Source: Paragorgia papillata (taxonomy: Eukaryota; Cnidaria; Anthozoa; Scleralcyonacea; Coralliidae). From it: a stretch of DNA of 64,000 nucleotides. Under the pieces are notes generated by a model that saw nothing but the letters and a program-made list of their open reading frames with translations, was not told where the DNA came from and did not search any database. Each line of letters opens with the position of its first letter. Positions within the stretch are counted from its first letter, which is position 1. This document shows positions 1 to 11,139 of this stretch, piece after piece. The DNA is taken from contig JAWNZC010000338.1 of assembly GCA_035771165.1 (NCBI GenBank), forward strand, positions 2,216,001 to 2,280,000, written 5' to 3'. The translations under genes and the position numbers were made by a program.

Positions 1-30
1 AGTATGAAAATATAGAAATCGCTGATATTG

Positions 31-382
31 CTATTTATTATATGGACAAGAGTATTTTACTAGCAACTAAAACACTCGTAGAATCCATATTTCACTACAT
101 CCGGGAACCGAGTGGCGTATTTCTCGTATGTAACGCTCGCGAGTGACATATCGGCAAGTCAAAATTTACGCCTTTTGCCGTAAGTTTCGAATCAAGTAAA
201 AATTTGAGCCAGTAGCTTCTCTTAATTCAGTTTTTCACGTAAAATGACGTATTCGAATAACCTGTTGAATTTTTCATTTGTATTTTCTAAAAGTTTTAGG
301 TCAAGCGGTTGTAGTTTTTGCATTAAACCCAGTTTATCAACATCACTTCCACGCATAATTTCATTGTCCATATAATAAATAG
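31..382. mobile_element. Foldback element with TATTTATTATATGGACAA ends
   Basis: The 19 bases at 31-49 recur as an exact reverse complement at 364-382, so this stretch is bounded by terminal inverted repeats. No transposase reading frame lies inside. It belongs to the AT-ended foldback class that recurs through the window. No target duplication was established. Confidence 0.55.
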
Positions 383-385
383 AAC

Positions 386-492
386 ATTACACGGCTGCTC
401 AAAGATATGGATTTTATGTTCTCGTGGCAAGAGCACAATATTGTCCTTGCTACTCGAACGTAAAATCCATGTCTTCTCGCCACCGTGTAATA
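386..492. repeat. Imperfect giant hairpin
   Basis: Sequence starting ATTACACGGC at 386 is matched in reverse complement at the other end (CCGTGTAAT near 484-492). Inner arms share a stretch containing ATGGATTTTA and TAAAATCCAT. It abuts the foldback element on its left. Confidence 0.5.
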
Positions 493-499
493 TCCCCTT

Positions 500-3400
500 T
501 ATATGCTCACTTTGTTTTTACATGTTTAGAAAGTGCTTTGGGTTTTTTTATATTTAAACTTGCCAAACCATAGCATTTCTTAAGTCGAAATATCAGCAAG
601 GACTGAGACGAGTAACAATACCTGTGACGCTACAAGGTGGATCAAGACAAAAGAAATTTATGATAATGATCCACCGTGTGATGTCAAATAGTTGTTGTGG
701 CCGCGTTATTGTGTTGACGTTTCACGGCCCTAACTATCAACTTTGAACTGAAAAATAAATTGTTTTCCAAAAATGTAAATTATTAAATGAACATATGTAC
801 GAATATCAGAATTTTCTATATTTTTATATTATCAAATAATATAAAAAGCAAAAATTTCATTTCATTAGCACTTTAAACTTTAGAGCTGAGTTGCTTGATT
901 AAATACCTACTAGAAATACATGAATGCAACAACCCCTCACCCGCTTTTATTAAATGCTTTTTTGAAACACCCCCCACCCACCCTGATTAAAATAAGCACC
1001 CCTGATATACAGCCAATATATAAAAACAAACAGATATAAAAACAAATGATAATCCTATAATTTATGGATAAGATGACTAAACTGATTTAACATATCAAAG
1101 CAAAACTTACATTTCATTAAATTCTGGTTGTACAAAATATACGTTTAGGAGGTTTCAAAAGGGATTATTTTTAACAAGCTTTAAATGGCTTCCCTATGCA
1201 TACATGTTTTGCAAAGGCAGAATTAAAAGTCAACAGCTCAAAAATTACATTTACAATAGAGTCCGAGATAAAATCAATTCAGTAGAATCGGATTCTAGAA
1301 AGAAGTATTAAACAGACAACGTTTCTGTCGAAAATTTGGAAATACAGCCAAAAAAATCGCCAAAGTCCATGAGTATTTAATAATAAAAGGTGCATGCAAT
1401 GCCAATGAAAAACATCACGTCTACATAAGCTTATAAAGGTAGTGTTTTAAGTTAGCTTTAGTTAAGCTGATTTATGATTTGGACGAGCAAAGGGAAAGCA
1501 CGAAAACGTGAAGCTGTATATTGTTTAGGTTAAGCGAAAACTTGAAAACAACAAGAATCCTACCGTTAACTTTAAAATGATTTGACCACGGAATGACTAC
1601 AAACACTGCAGATCGAGTTTTTGTTTACCATACGGCGTTTGGTTTCTTCAAGTTCTCTGGTTTCTCTTCAAGATATATTAAACGGGTTGTTTGTATCCTT
1701 CTTCGTGCTCCATTTCGTTTCGTTTAAATAAACGAAAGCAAAATACTATTTTGTTTGAGAGTTTATAGTTTTCTTCGTCGCTAGTCACCAGTGTCCAACT
1801 ATTCTTAACGCGTGACACCATACCAAACATATATATATATATAAACTATTTCCCAGATTTCGTCTCCCTCGCTTTTTCTACACGGGTGTAGAGTGGACTA
1901 CACGCATGTCGAGATTAGCACCCTCACCGGGCTCCGGGCCTTCGGCCCTACGCCCCGGCTCGGGGACTAGTACTAACTTCATATTACTATACTTGGGGAC
2001 CATGCATGTCAGTACATAATCTCCTAATTCTCCACAGACATTTTGAACTGCTCTCTTAGGCCAGCTATATCCCATTCTGGATAACAGCTGTCCAGGTTCT
2101 TTCCTTTCAATGCCTGAATTTCCGTGAATTTGTGTGTTGTTTACAAATATGTACATGATTGTGTCATGCAATGATGAGTGTAGGATAATGTTGGAAGTAG
2201 TGTAGCGTGAGTCTGTGTGGCCATCAGGACCCTGTTAACCCTAAAGGGCTCATGCCCTGGGCCCCGCATCTTGGTGGGCCCTTGATATGTAGACATACTG
2301 TAGTTGGTGAAACGGACAATTTGGGAAGGAATATTTCATAAAAATGATGATATTATTGTACAGACTACGCTGTGAAAAAAATATGATTTAAAGAAGCTAG
2401 TGTTAAGTTTATTTTGATCAAAAGTGTCCGGGGGGGGGGGTGAATAAGTTTACGGATCGGCGGATTTTGACCTAAAAACCAGTTCCATCGAAATTTCTGT
2501 CGGATTTGTGGATCCTGTAAAAGTGGCGGATTGCGGCTTTCCCCAATAATTGACCTCGGATTACGGATTTTGCTTGCAATTTTCTACGGACGCTGGATCT
2601 TATTCCTATCTCGGATTGTGGATTTTGCTTGTTATTGATCAGATTATATCACTGACGATCTTTTATTGTCATTGCCATGAAAGAACGAAATGATCATAGA
2701 CAAGTTAACACATTAGTTGAAGTAATTGTCAGCATGTTAAAGTAAAGTTTGCGTGAATCGTGCGAATTCGTAAAGTTCAACAGAACTGATAACTGTGGAT
2801 TCGGATTTCAACCAAGAAGAAGGACGGATTAGCGGATTTGACCAAAACAATTTACGGACCGTCGAATTTTCGTAGCCCTATTCACCCCCACCCCCCACCC
2901 CCGTTTTACGTAATATTGTTTGATCGAGTTTTGACCTGATCACGGTTCTTAATTATAGGCCTAATATTCCTAATTCAAAATAATTTTTACTTTAAAAGGA
3001 GGTCATAAGGGATAATTTATATGCATGCACATAAAAGAATTCTAATTTTGCAGCCATTTTGGAATAAGGTCTATATTTTTTCAATGACAACCAAATGTCT
3101 CCCTTTCTGAAGTCAGACACCAATGCACCATTCTAATCACCTACTGCCAGAGTTGGAAAAAAGCTGCGGGTATGCGGGTACCACCCGGAGGAAGGTTTAC
3201 TTTAGTGAGGAAGGTTTAAAGTGAAAACACGTGAAACAACACATTCGGTAATCTGAGAAAGTTACAATTGATCAAGCAAGGTATCGAGAAGAAATGCGAT
3301 TTGCAGCAAAACATTGGCTAACCAACAATTATGCAGCACTGGCAGTGGCAGCAGTTACATGTGTGAGACATGTACGCTGATGTCTGCTGTGATGTCTGTA

Positions 3401-3728
3401 TCTTCGCAGCAGTCGAGGGTAGTTGGCAGGCTATCAGTCAGCAGCGGTCAGTTATTAGTAGCTATTGTAGTATGCCAAAGCTTACCTAGGAAAACCTAGA
3501 AAACCAAGGTACTGTAAAAGTCACGCAGTATTTATGAACGTTGCAAAACACAAAATTCTCGCTATATATTTTGAGAAAGTTATCTAAACTTAAAAACCCA
3601 TCCGAAGGAAGGTTGAATACTTTTTCCAACTCTGCCTACTGCATGTATATAATTAATTAGATGGATGGATTGTATTACATTTCAGTGATAATTTTTAGTT
3701 GATCAATTGATTCATTGATTGTTTTTAG
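500..3728. other. Gene-free stretch, probably DNAJB9 intron
   Basis: No exon could be supported. I looked for the HPD-containing half of the J domain on the + strand and did not find it. There is a poly-G run near 2430 facing a C-rich run near 2885, with repeated short variants of 'cggat' between them, which suggests another decayed foldback element. The longest frames here (for example 1878-2171 and 3314-3499) have no recognisable features. Confidence 0.4.
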
Positions 3729-4121
3729 CTTACCAGGTTTTGTCTGATGAAACGAAACGCCGTCAGTATGACCAGTTTGGAGAAGAAGGCCTGAACGGGG
3801 AGGGATTTAGAACTGGATCTTTTAACTTTGACGATGTATTTAAAGACTTTGGTTTCGATGGGTTTGGAAGTCGGAATGAAAATAAGCGAGGAAATGGAAA
3901 TGGTTTTAAGTTTTCATTCAATGGATTTGACGATTTCTTAAAAATGGACGATGAGGACGACGACTTCGGCGATGGTGACGACATTGGGGACAGTATGTTT
4001 GGGGAAGGCTTTGGCGATTTTGGAGATTTTGGAGATTCACTGTTTGGACATCACAGGAATGGAGATGGCCATCATGGATCCTACTCGAAGGCGAAACATG
4101 TGTTCAAAGAAAGTTCGTCAG
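3729..4121 (+). CDS. DNAJB9: DNAJB9/ERdj4-like internal exon
   Basis: The exon begins after a TTTTTAG acceptor and ends at G|GTATCA. It carries 130 codons with split codons at both ends. It opens with the last part of a J domain (AYQVLSDETKRRQYDQFG, helices III-IV). A Gly/Phe-rich segment follows, with GSFNFDDVFKDFGFDGFG matching the DNAJB9-type motif, then an Asp/Gly/Phe-rich stretch and a basic tail. DNAJB9 (ERdj4) is an ER-lumen J-protein that recruits BiP and acts in ER-associated degradation and IRE1 control; that role is family knowledge. The HPD motif and signal peptide must lie in upstream exons not seen here. The exon joins in phase to the terminal exon at 7556. The Asp-rich tract is longer than I would expect in the vertebrate protein. 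Confidence 0.85.
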
Positions 4122-4179
4122 GTATCAAAATCAACTGATAACCTATACTTATCATAAATGGCTATTAAACTAATTACCT

Positions 4180-4360
4180 ATGCATGAAACGAAGATTAAG
4201 TCTGTTCTATTTGAAAGATCACACTTAAAATGACAGAGTAACATCTTTTTGCCGTTTTTTTGTCTCCTTTTTTGTCGTTGTTTACATATTTTAGGTTGTT
4301 TGATATATACAAATTAAACATTTTGATATATATTATCATACGTCCACAATGAGTTATCGG
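4180..4360. mobile_element. Half copy of the TGCCTATGAAACGAAAATTAAG foldback family
   Basis: This stretch resembles the left arm of the two complete palindromic copies at 30165-30655 and 35775-36252. It shares the sequence 'AATGACAGAGTAACATCTTTT' and a later 'TTTGATATA.ACAAATTAAACATTTTGA'. It lies inside the last DNAJB9 intron. The partner arm is missing. Confidence 0.5.
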
Positions 4361-4364
4361 AGAA

Positions 4365-4520
4365 GGTTATTTATTATATGGCAGCAGCGCTGAGAGGTCC
4401 GAATACGGAAATCCTGTAATTTGATTGGTTCATAAGCGGTCGGATATTTCCCGTATCCGCCCGCTCAAAGCGGAATCTGCCGTTCGGGACCGTAAGTTTT
4501 ATAAACAAAATGGCAGTCAT
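4365..4520. repeat. Hairpin repeat with CCAAT-like and ATGGC motifs
   Basis: Starts TTATATGGCAGC. It contains GATTGGTT (an inverted CCAAT box), a GC-rich palindrome around CCCGCTCAAAGCGG, and AAAATGGCAG. The same order of motifs recurs in several elements here (see findings). Confidence 0.4.
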
Positions 4521-4924
4521 GTCAGTATAAGCAACAAGATGGATTATAATTTCAGAACTACTCATTGTTGAAATATATCGTGCAGGTATGTTGTTAGAAA
4601 TTTTATAACCTTTCATTTGATGTATAGTTCGAGATTCCACGTTTTGTGAAAGTTTTTAAAATATCCAAAACGTTCGTAACATTGTTCGTAATAATATAAC
4701 ATTTACTTCTCACAGGTATTAGAATTTCAGATGATTTTTATTCGATCTTGAGCAATATGTCAAACAAAAGCAATTGAAAAATACTATTTGGGGTAGAAAG
4801 CTCAGGATTCTAGCTCAACGGAAAGTACTTTTAAAATGGGAAAATGTCTGCCATTTTCGTTTAGTTCGCAAGAAAGATGGGTCGTGTTTTCACAGAACGT
4901 TCACAACTGACACAACATTTATGG

Positions 4925-5100
4925 CCATATAATAAACTACTTATTGACCTCGCTTGTTCGGTCTGTATTAGTGAAATATCGGACCTCTGTTTTTTGCACA
5001 GACCTCAACTCGCTGCGCTCGTCTCGGTCCGTACTAAAAAAACATCGGTTCGATATTTCACTAGTACAGACCTCACGCTCGGTCAATAAGTAGTTAATAT
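4925..5100. repeat. Giant hairpin with CTCGCTGCGCTCG apex
   Basis: The arms are AATAAACTACTTATTGACC.. on the left and ..GGTCAATAAGTAGTTAAT on the right, with an inner pair around GTGAAATATCG. The apex carries CTCGCTGCGCTCG at 5009-5021. It lies between two foldback elements. Confidence 0.6.
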
Positions 5101-5121
5101 TGTTGCTATTATCAAACCAAA

Positions 5122-5722
5122 TTAAGGTGGCTCCCTATAGTTTCAATAAATACGCGCTATTTCATACGCTCATTATCTAATGTTATTCACAAGTTTAAAA
5201 ATTTATTAGATAAATATCAAGTAGACCCTACTATGGCAGAACTACTGCAGATACAAAATACCTACCAAAAAGTTCAATTATTTGCTGTTACCATGGTAAT
5301 AATGACGTTGGAACTTTGGTATATTTTCAAATATTGCATAATTGAAGCGGCATGTCTTCAGTTTGCTTCGGTGAAATTTTTAAAAAATTGCTGAGTTGAT
5401 AGATACTGTTGTGGAGAATATCCATGCACAAAATCAGAGAGGGTTGTATGGACAGATTTTTCGCTATAAAAATTATCGATTTAAAAAAGTTCTGTCTTAT
5501 GAAAATTTTTTTAAATTATATATACTTTAGAAGTTTTTATAAGCTACTTATTTACAAAATTTTAGCAAAATTCACCGAAGAAAACGTCTACAATCTAACG
5601 TCGATGTCGACGCGGTCATAGAATTTCGAATCGACAAGATCGCTATTTACGCATGCATAGCGATACTATTTCTAGTCACCAGTCCCCTATTGAAATTACC
5701 GTAGGGAGCCACCTTAATTCGA
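5122..5722. mobile_element. Foldback element, TTAAGGTGGCTCCCTA ends
   Basis: The left end TTAAGGTGGCTCCCTA is inverted as TAGGGAGCCACCTTAA on the right, followed inward by TTTCAATA/TATTGAAA. The interior is AT-rich with no credible coding region. Fragments of the same end (GTAGGGAGCCAC) recur near 11826-11850. Confidence 0.65.
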
Positions 5723-5869
5723 AAGAAGCGTGTGGGTGTGTTTCTTCCATGCACAACACTAAACATGTAGATTGTCAACTGATTGTGTTTATAATAGCAA
5801 GACACATATAACCTTCTCTGAAAAGTCATAATTATATGCACGTGTGAAATGTTTAATTTTTACATCAAA

Positions 5870-6000
5870 CATCCTGAAATATCGCAACAACGTAACGAAG
5901 CAGGGAAATGAAAAACTGAAAAAGATGTTACTGTGTAATTTTAAGTATTCTTTCAAATATTAAAAACAAACTTAATTTTCGTTCCCTAGGCACTTTTTAA
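5870..6000. mobile_element. Right-arm fragment of the palindromic MITE family
   Basis: The sequence AACGAAGCAGGGAAATGAAAAAC followed by AAAGATGTTAC and a terminal AATTTTCGTTCC..GGCACTTT matches the right arm of the complete copies at 30165-30655 and 35775-36252. It is a solo arm. Confidence 0.5.
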
Positions 6001-6129
6001 AGCTACTACAGACTGTATTAAACCAGATGGCAAAATCATGTAGGAGTTAAAGAGATATTAGCTGTTTATATGGCTTGATGTGGCTAAATGTAATTTAGGC
6101 AAGGTAAAAAAGGAGACAATGCTAGTCAG

Positions 6130-6375
6130 CGGTCACTCATGATAATATGTGGGGATTATCTCAGCGCTCATCAAAGTCTTGTCAGCGTGGTCTGAGCTTG
6201 ACTTGCGCGCGCCAAAGTTTTGTCAGCGTGGTCTGAGCGACTGGTTTTGCGCGCACTATCTGTTATTAGATATTTGGTCAGTGGTCACTCATTATAATAT
6301 GTGGGGATTATCTCAGCGCTCATCAAAGTCTTGTCAGCGTGGTCTGAGCTTGACTGGTTTTGCGCGCGCTGTTTA
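6130..6375. repeat. Local duplication (two units, about 155 bases)
   Basis: GGTCACTCAT.ATAATATGTGGGGATTATCTC.. occurs at about 6132 and again at about 6282, in each case running into GTCAGCGTGGTCTGAGC and TTTTGCGCGC. The first unit holds an extra internal repeat of GTCAGCGTGGTCTGAGC, so the units are not identical in length. Confidence 0.6.
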
Positions 6376-6589
6376 GTCACCCACCCACTCCTGATAGAAT
6401 GCAAGGGTAAGTATATCTATATTTCCACTGCTTTGACAGTGTGACTGGTGCCTGGAGGTGGGCTGTGGCGGGGTTGCCATGGTTACCTCTGATCAGGGGA
6501 TGGTCCCCCCTGTGGCTTTGCACCAACCCTCCAATAACGTCAATTGGCGATCTATTTTTACCCGTTTGACCGAGGTGTTGGGCTAGCCC

Positions 6590-7045
6590 TGCTTTGCCGA
6601 GATCGTGCTTGTGCTATTATTTCTTGTTAATTTTCATCTTGTGTTTATATGAGAGCCGAGCCAGTCCACGTAGCCGAGATCTCGCTTTGTGAGACCGAGA
6701 TCTTGGTTACCCAGGCTGGGTTTTTCCCCATGTAAACACGATTGACCGGGTTGGCTCACCTACCCGGGCTGGCATTAAAAGCTTCGTACACGCGACAAAA
6801 TTTGTTTTTATCAGCTTTTTTCGACATATTAACAATTCACAAGCCTGCTTGTTCATGTACAATTCATATTTAAAACAATGAGACTTCGTGTCTTACCAGA
6901 ACTGAGAAATTACGCAATTAGCACAACAAGCAAGCCAGCCTGACTAGGCGAGCTAGCCCTTCTCATGTAAACACAATTAAAAATCATCTCGACAAAGCGG
7001 GCTAGCTTGGGTACCCGGGCTGGCTCGCCTCCATATTAACACCCT
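6590..7045. mobile_element. GGCGAGCCAGCCCG element, copy 1
   Basis: A degraded left end (GAGCCAGTCC..) faces an intact right end, GGGCTGGCTCGCCTCCATATTAACACCC. The interior, with CGAGATCTCGCTTTGTGAG, AAGCTTCGTACACGCGACAAAATTTG and GAGACTTCGTGTCTTACCAGAACTGA, is shared with the copy at 56155-56710. This copy lacks the insertion seen in copy 2, so it serves as the empty site. Confidence 0.7.
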
Positions 7046-7116
7046 CTAAATCGTCTGTCCTTGGTGACAAAGGGTTCTTCTCTTGACGAGTAAATTCATC
7101 TAGCCTATGTATATGA

Positions 7117-7425
7117 TGTTATACCCTGCGAGCAGAGCCTTCTTTTCCTTATTTCTTCGCTGAGAGAGAGGAAGAAAAGTAGGCTTTGCTGTATTCGTGA
7201 CTGGTTTCCATTGCGCATGCATGTCAGTTGCTTGGTTACAATCTCGAACCCAGTCCCAATCAGAGCAGAAAACAAAACGAGAACCGGTTAAACGGGTCTT
7301 AAAAGGGTTACTTCGTCCTAAATCTTGGACGAAGCCAAACACGAATACAGCAGAGCCTACTTTTCTTCCTCTCTCTCAGCGAAGAAATAAGGAAAAGAAG
7401 GCTCTGCTCGCAGGGTAAGGGTGTT
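7117..7425. mobile_element. MITE with about 75-base terminal inverted repeats
   Basis: The left arm starts ACCCTGCGAGCAGAGCCTTC and runs through CTTCGCTGAGAGAGAGGAAG. The right arm is its reverse complement ending GAAGGCTCTGCTCGCAGGGT. Arms are near-identical, so the insertion looks young. Overlapping frames on both strands are palindrome artefacts. It lies about 130 bases upstream of the terminal DNAJB9 exon. Confidence 0.75.
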
Positions 7426-7555
7426 ATAGTCAGACCCCGTCAAGTTTTAATTCCTTAAAAACTGACAAGTTTGATTCGCTATGTTGATGCTTCTTCTTCT
7501 TCTTAGTCTTGCGAGCAGTAACACTGAACTAGTTTGCCTTTCTTGATATATATAG

Positions 7556-7632
7556 GTAGCGGAGGACAAAACTGTCGAACTGTTACGCGGAAAGTGGGCA
7601 ACATGGTCACAACGTACACGCAATGTTCGTGA
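7556..7632 (+). CDS. DNAJB9: DNAJB9/ERdj4-like terminal exon
   Basis: After a TATATATAG acceptor, GT completes the Gly codon split at 4121. The 24 following residues include NCRTVTRKVGNMVTTY and end QCS before TGA. This matches the diagnostic C-terminal block of DNAJB9, which separates it from other DNAJB proteins. The phase agreement (1+2) and this block make the join firm. The intron (about 3.4 kb) is filled with foldback elements at 4.2-7.4 kb. Confidence 0.9.
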
Positions 7633-7770
7633 TGTTTTTCTAGACTACTACACAATCTTCCTCACTGTATGAAAATGTAAAGATTTTTGCCGATACAAAC
7701 TGTATGCTGGAATAGTACAATTGAAGATGTAAAATTCATGCCTGTAATTTGTAAATGTTGCACGATTATT

Positions 7771-7776
7771 ATTAAA
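7771..7776 (+). promoter_or_regulatory. Poly(A) signal ATTAAA for DNAJB9
   Basis: ATTAAA lies 139 bases past the DNAJB9 stop codon, in an AT-rich 3' UTR. It is the nearest plausible polyadenylation signal; position is the only support. Confidence 0.45.
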
Positions 7777-7837
7777 CTGAACCGAGAAATTTCTTTATCA
7801 ATTCCTTTGAGTTTGTGATGTTTGTTTGCTCTACACG

Positions 7838-8035
7838 CGTAAGAAGCACAACCTGTTGCGAGTTGTCAACAGGCGTGCATGAACAATGTAAATGAACACT
7901 GAATCATGCATGAACAACATTGTTGGTTCAACCATAGTCTTTAGTCAACATTGCTGTTTACGCACGATGCAGTAACTCTGCCTTGTTACAGTACTGTTCA
8001 ACCATCCTTGTTGGTAGTATATAACAACCTGTGCT
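7838..8035. repeat. GTTGTTCA-rich repeat, short copy
   Basis: Begins ACACGCGTAAGAAGCACAAC and is built of variants of GAACAACATTGTTGGTTCAAC and TGCATGAACAA. It is related to the longer copies at 17266-17745 and 56880-57240. It overlaps the region just after the DNAJB9 poly(A) signal. Confidence 0.5.
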
Positions 8036-8039
8036 ATTT

Positions 8040-8810
8040 AGGGCTACATAGTTCAAATATTTCATTCTTGTCACGTTGGGTTGCATTTCCTGTGGTCTCT
8101 GATTAGGCGTGGCCATGGCCAGTTCGAACTCGTATACCGTCCAATATAAATTGCGAACCCTGACGAGTTGCCGCTGAGCGGCTCACGCATGGTATCTATA
8201 TATTCTGGGTGTCACATGTGGGATCCGCACGCTAAATTCAAGCAACAGGATGAGTTTTGTCTTTAGCAGCTAGTCTCGTACATTTCTTGGGTTTTTTTGT
8301 TTTTTTGTTTGTCGTGTTTACAAGTGCGCTATAGGGTGACCCGGGTGCCAGGGTAACCCTAACACGCCCGGGGTTATGTTTTGTCCTTGTAAACGCGTTT
8401 GGTAGGGATAACTCGCCTACCCGGGACAACTTTTTACTAGTTCCAGGCTTCTTGTTATTAGTGCTTGGTAACCACATCTAATAAACTGATGACCCAAGGT
8501 GACCCTATCTGTGAAATTTTGCTTGTAAATCCGAGCTAATTTTGACCCGGCGCTGGGGTAAACCGTTTGCCGCAAAGATCGCCCTGTCCGATGAATATAG
8601 AATTTTCTCCCCTCTCCTCCCCTAAGGAAACTTTCCTGTTCGTTCCTATCCTGCGGAATATTTTCCTAAGTGAAAACTAGTACTAGCCTTAATACGTCCA
8701 AATCTTAATGCCGCTCCGCCTTGTTCCGCCTGGTATATTGTGTGCCAGGTGCCGTGATAGTGGCCAAACCTTTTGTTTTACAAGTCATGTTTTTTTTTAA
8801 ATTTATACAA
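8040..8810. other. Intergenic, remnants of GC-rich-ended repeats
   Basis: No exon seen. Around 8330-8420 there is ..GGTGACCCGGGTGCCAGGGTAACCC.. followed by CGCCCGGGGTTATGTTTTGTCC, resembling the interior of the 'coded' foldback elements with CCCGGGT ends, but no complete inverted pair was found. Confidence 0.3.
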
Positions 8811-8824
8811 CACGGTTGAGCGAT

Positions 8825-9427
8825 TGAATCAAAATTCTGCTATTGACCGATAGCTTCTCACACATCATTAGTCAGGATGAAATCGACACTCTCTTCAAGG
8901 CTCTGGTACTATCCAAAATATCGTATGGTCTCTCCGTATATGGATCTTCTACTTCGGATTTAAATACAGTTCAACGTTTTTTAACCAGATGTTTTAAACG
9001 AAAATATACATCTACTTCTTATAATATTTATGAACTTCTAGAACAGAGCGACAAAAATAGTTTTAAGAAAATAAGTTTATGCGAAAACCATCCTTTGTAT
9101 TCTATGCTGCCTAAAATAAAAACTTCATCAAGACGCTTAAGGAATAAAGAGAGTCTTTGGCCTAAAGTGAATACGGACCGTTTTAAAAATAGCTTTTTTA
9201 ATAGAATAATTTTTAAATATAATTTAGCAGTCTAGATACAATTTGTAGTTTGTCTATAGAATAATCTTTCAGATATTAGTAGTTTATAGAAATACTCTAT
9301 ACGTGTAACTCAGATAATTGTTCTTTTATTATGTAATTGTTAATACTATTATAAATAAGCATGTAAGTTTGATACGTATTTTATCAAATTCAATAAAGAC
9401 GGTATTATTATTATTATTATTATTAGA
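8825..9427 (+). mobile_element. LINE 3' fragment (CR1/L2-like) with (TTA)n tail
   Basis: An open frame (about 8830-9235, stop TAG) encodes the C-terminal end of a LINE reverse transcriptase. It includes ALVLSKISYGLSVYGSSTSD, LNTVQRFLTRCFKRKYTSTS and LYSMLPKIKTSSRRL. The pattern of a short helical thumb followed by an aromatic/basic tail is typical of non-LTR elements of the CR1/L2 group; I infer this from motif style. The catalytic palm is missing (5' truncation). The 3' UTR ends CAATAAAGACGG(TTATTATT)n, a microsatellite-type tail expected for this class. Confidence 0.75.
8843..9235 (+). pseudogene. LINE reverse transcriptase C-terminus, 5' truncated
   Basis: This is the coding part of the LINE fragment. 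There is no credible own start codon; the frame runs open from upstream of TTGACCGATAG. It holds about 130 residues with no catalytic F/YXDD motif. It cannot encode an active enzyme. Confidence 0.7.
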
Positions 9428-9589
9428 TATTCATAGCATTTCGGCCAATCCGGTTGCTTGATTTACGTCACATGTACTTACCTATTAACCCAGTCTAAAC
9501 CAGAGACCTAATTAATTCAAGTGGGCAGGGCTTAGAAGATGAGGGAAATTGAGGCGAAAACAATACATATGTTAATTTAAAATTTCAAT

Positions 9590-9653
9590 ACTGTATTTAG
9601 AAATGTTTTCTAAATACAGTAAACTGTATTTAGAAAACATTTCTAAATACAGT
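9590..9653. repeat. Perfect 31-base palindrome
   Basis: Positions 9590-9620 and 9623-9653 are exact reverse complements with a 2-base spacer (AA). The arm itself repeats the word CTGTATTTAGAAA. A further degraded unit follows at 9659-9690. In single strand it would form an almost loop-less hairpin. Confidence 0.9.
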
Positions 9654-10269
9654 ACGCTGTATTTAGAAATCATTTCCCAATACAGTTTTCTGTCGCTATA
9701 GAAACCAGTTCCAAATACAACAGATTATTTTACCTAACAGCGCTTCACAATATAAGCGACTACGTGCGATACATATATTACAAGTAAAATAGACTAACAA
9801 GAAACCAAACTTACGTTGGTGCAATTTAAGTTATTCGGCGACAGACGGAAACCTACGAAAAGCGCTAAAACAGTGATGTTGCTTGCAGACTGATTGAAGT
9901 AATGAAGTTTAAACGTCCATCTACCTTTTATAATATTATATAGATATAAAAGTATACAAGACAGTCACCTCACGCTTTGTTTTCTCCGGTATCGACCATT
10001 AACATCTTCTGTCTTCTTTAGTTTGTAAAGTTCATTATTTCAATTGTCATCTATATTTTGATTTCTCTGCTCAATATCGGTCCTGGCTAAATTGATCCTG
10101 CTGTTCAACATAATCTAATGTATGTTATCCAATAAATCCAACGTCTTGCGAACCAAAAGTCCTGGCTGTTTCAAAACAAAAAATTTCTCTGCAAGCGCTT
10201 GACGACCAGTCTGTTGTGATTGCCCTCATTGCAATGAATATCTAATGTGTGAGAAGCTATTTCAAATCC

Positions 10270-10400
10270 TCGTTAGTGTTTTAGACTTGGTTGCCAAATC
10301 CCATGTGCCGTTAACAATAGCTCGGCTGCGCCTCGCTATTGTTAAGGGCACATAGGATTTAGAAACCACGTCTAAAACACGAACTCGGATTTGAAATATT
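10270..10400. repeat. Giant hairpin with CTCGGCTGCGCCTCG apex
   Basis: The arms include GTGTTTTAGAC../..GTCTAAAACAC and GTTAACAATAGC../..GCTATTGTTAA. The apex CTCGGCTGCGCCTCG is at 10321-10335. The outermost bases (AAATCCTCGTTAG and CGAACTCGGATTT) also pair. Confidence 0.65.
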
Positions 10401-10508
10401 ACTTCACAATGCCAAAAATATAATAAACAAGAATGCGGCAGAGCCTGATTCAGTCGACTCTTCTTTGTCTGCAAGGCGAATCAAAGAAACGAAAAGTTCC
10501 GTTTTATT

Positions 10509-10865
10509 GTATCTACTGCGCATGCGCGAGTAGATACATTACACGCACGACAGCAATGTAAGTTAAGTTAACAAAAGAATGCCTTCGGAGCCAATCAAAA
10601 CACAGAATTAAACGATTGACCGCCGAAGCCAAAATTGTAAACCAAGTACTTCATGTAAGTCAATGCTATGGCAACATAGAAGGAGAATTCAAGCCAGCGA
10701 GATGCCGAGATATTTATTTCAAGAATAGAAGTTTTTGTATCTACTGCGCATGCGCGAGTAGATACATTGCTGTCGTGCGTGTAATGTAAGTTAAGTTGAC
10801 AAACGAATGCACATTACACGCACGACAGCAATGTATCTACTCGTGCATGCGCAGTAGATACAAAA
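10509..10865. repeat. Cluster of GTATCTACTGCGCATGCGC palindromes
   Basis: Three copies of the self-complementary unit GTATCTACTGCGCATGCGC.. occur (TGCGCATGCGC at 10517-10527 and 10745-10755; an inverted, mutated one near 10843). Each is flanked by CATTACACGCACGACAGCAATGTA or its complement. Related copies are at 21650-21695 and 51655-51690. The core equals the consensus binding site of NRF-1 (alpha-Pal). Confidence 0.7.
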
Positions 10866-11139
10866 ATTATGCACCGATCACCAATCAATTTTTGCCACTT
10901 TTCCTAAATTTATCAAAACATCGGGTCAAGTTTCATTATAAATAGCAAGTTGTAAAAAGATGGATGGATGGATGCATTTTAAATATTTTAGTTCAAGTAA
11001 AAGCACGCGATTTTGTCAAATTGAGAAAAATGGGTTTAAAGTTTAAATATTACTAAAGCAGTAGAAAGTTTCAAGTTTAATTATTGTTAAATACTATTTT
11101 TACTCTCAAAATATTTCAATAAGTTCCTTAAAATGTATT

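Noticed and set aside
3763..4157. Frames overlapping the DNAJB9 exon in other phases
   Set aside because: Shadows of the real exon, low complexity from Gly/Phe/Asp codons.
6130..6375. Repeat units as a CRISPR-like array
   Set aside because: Only two long, unequal units in a eukaryotic intron; no regular spacers.
7100..7418. Two overlapping frames on opposite strands
   Set aside because: They are the two arms of the same MITE.
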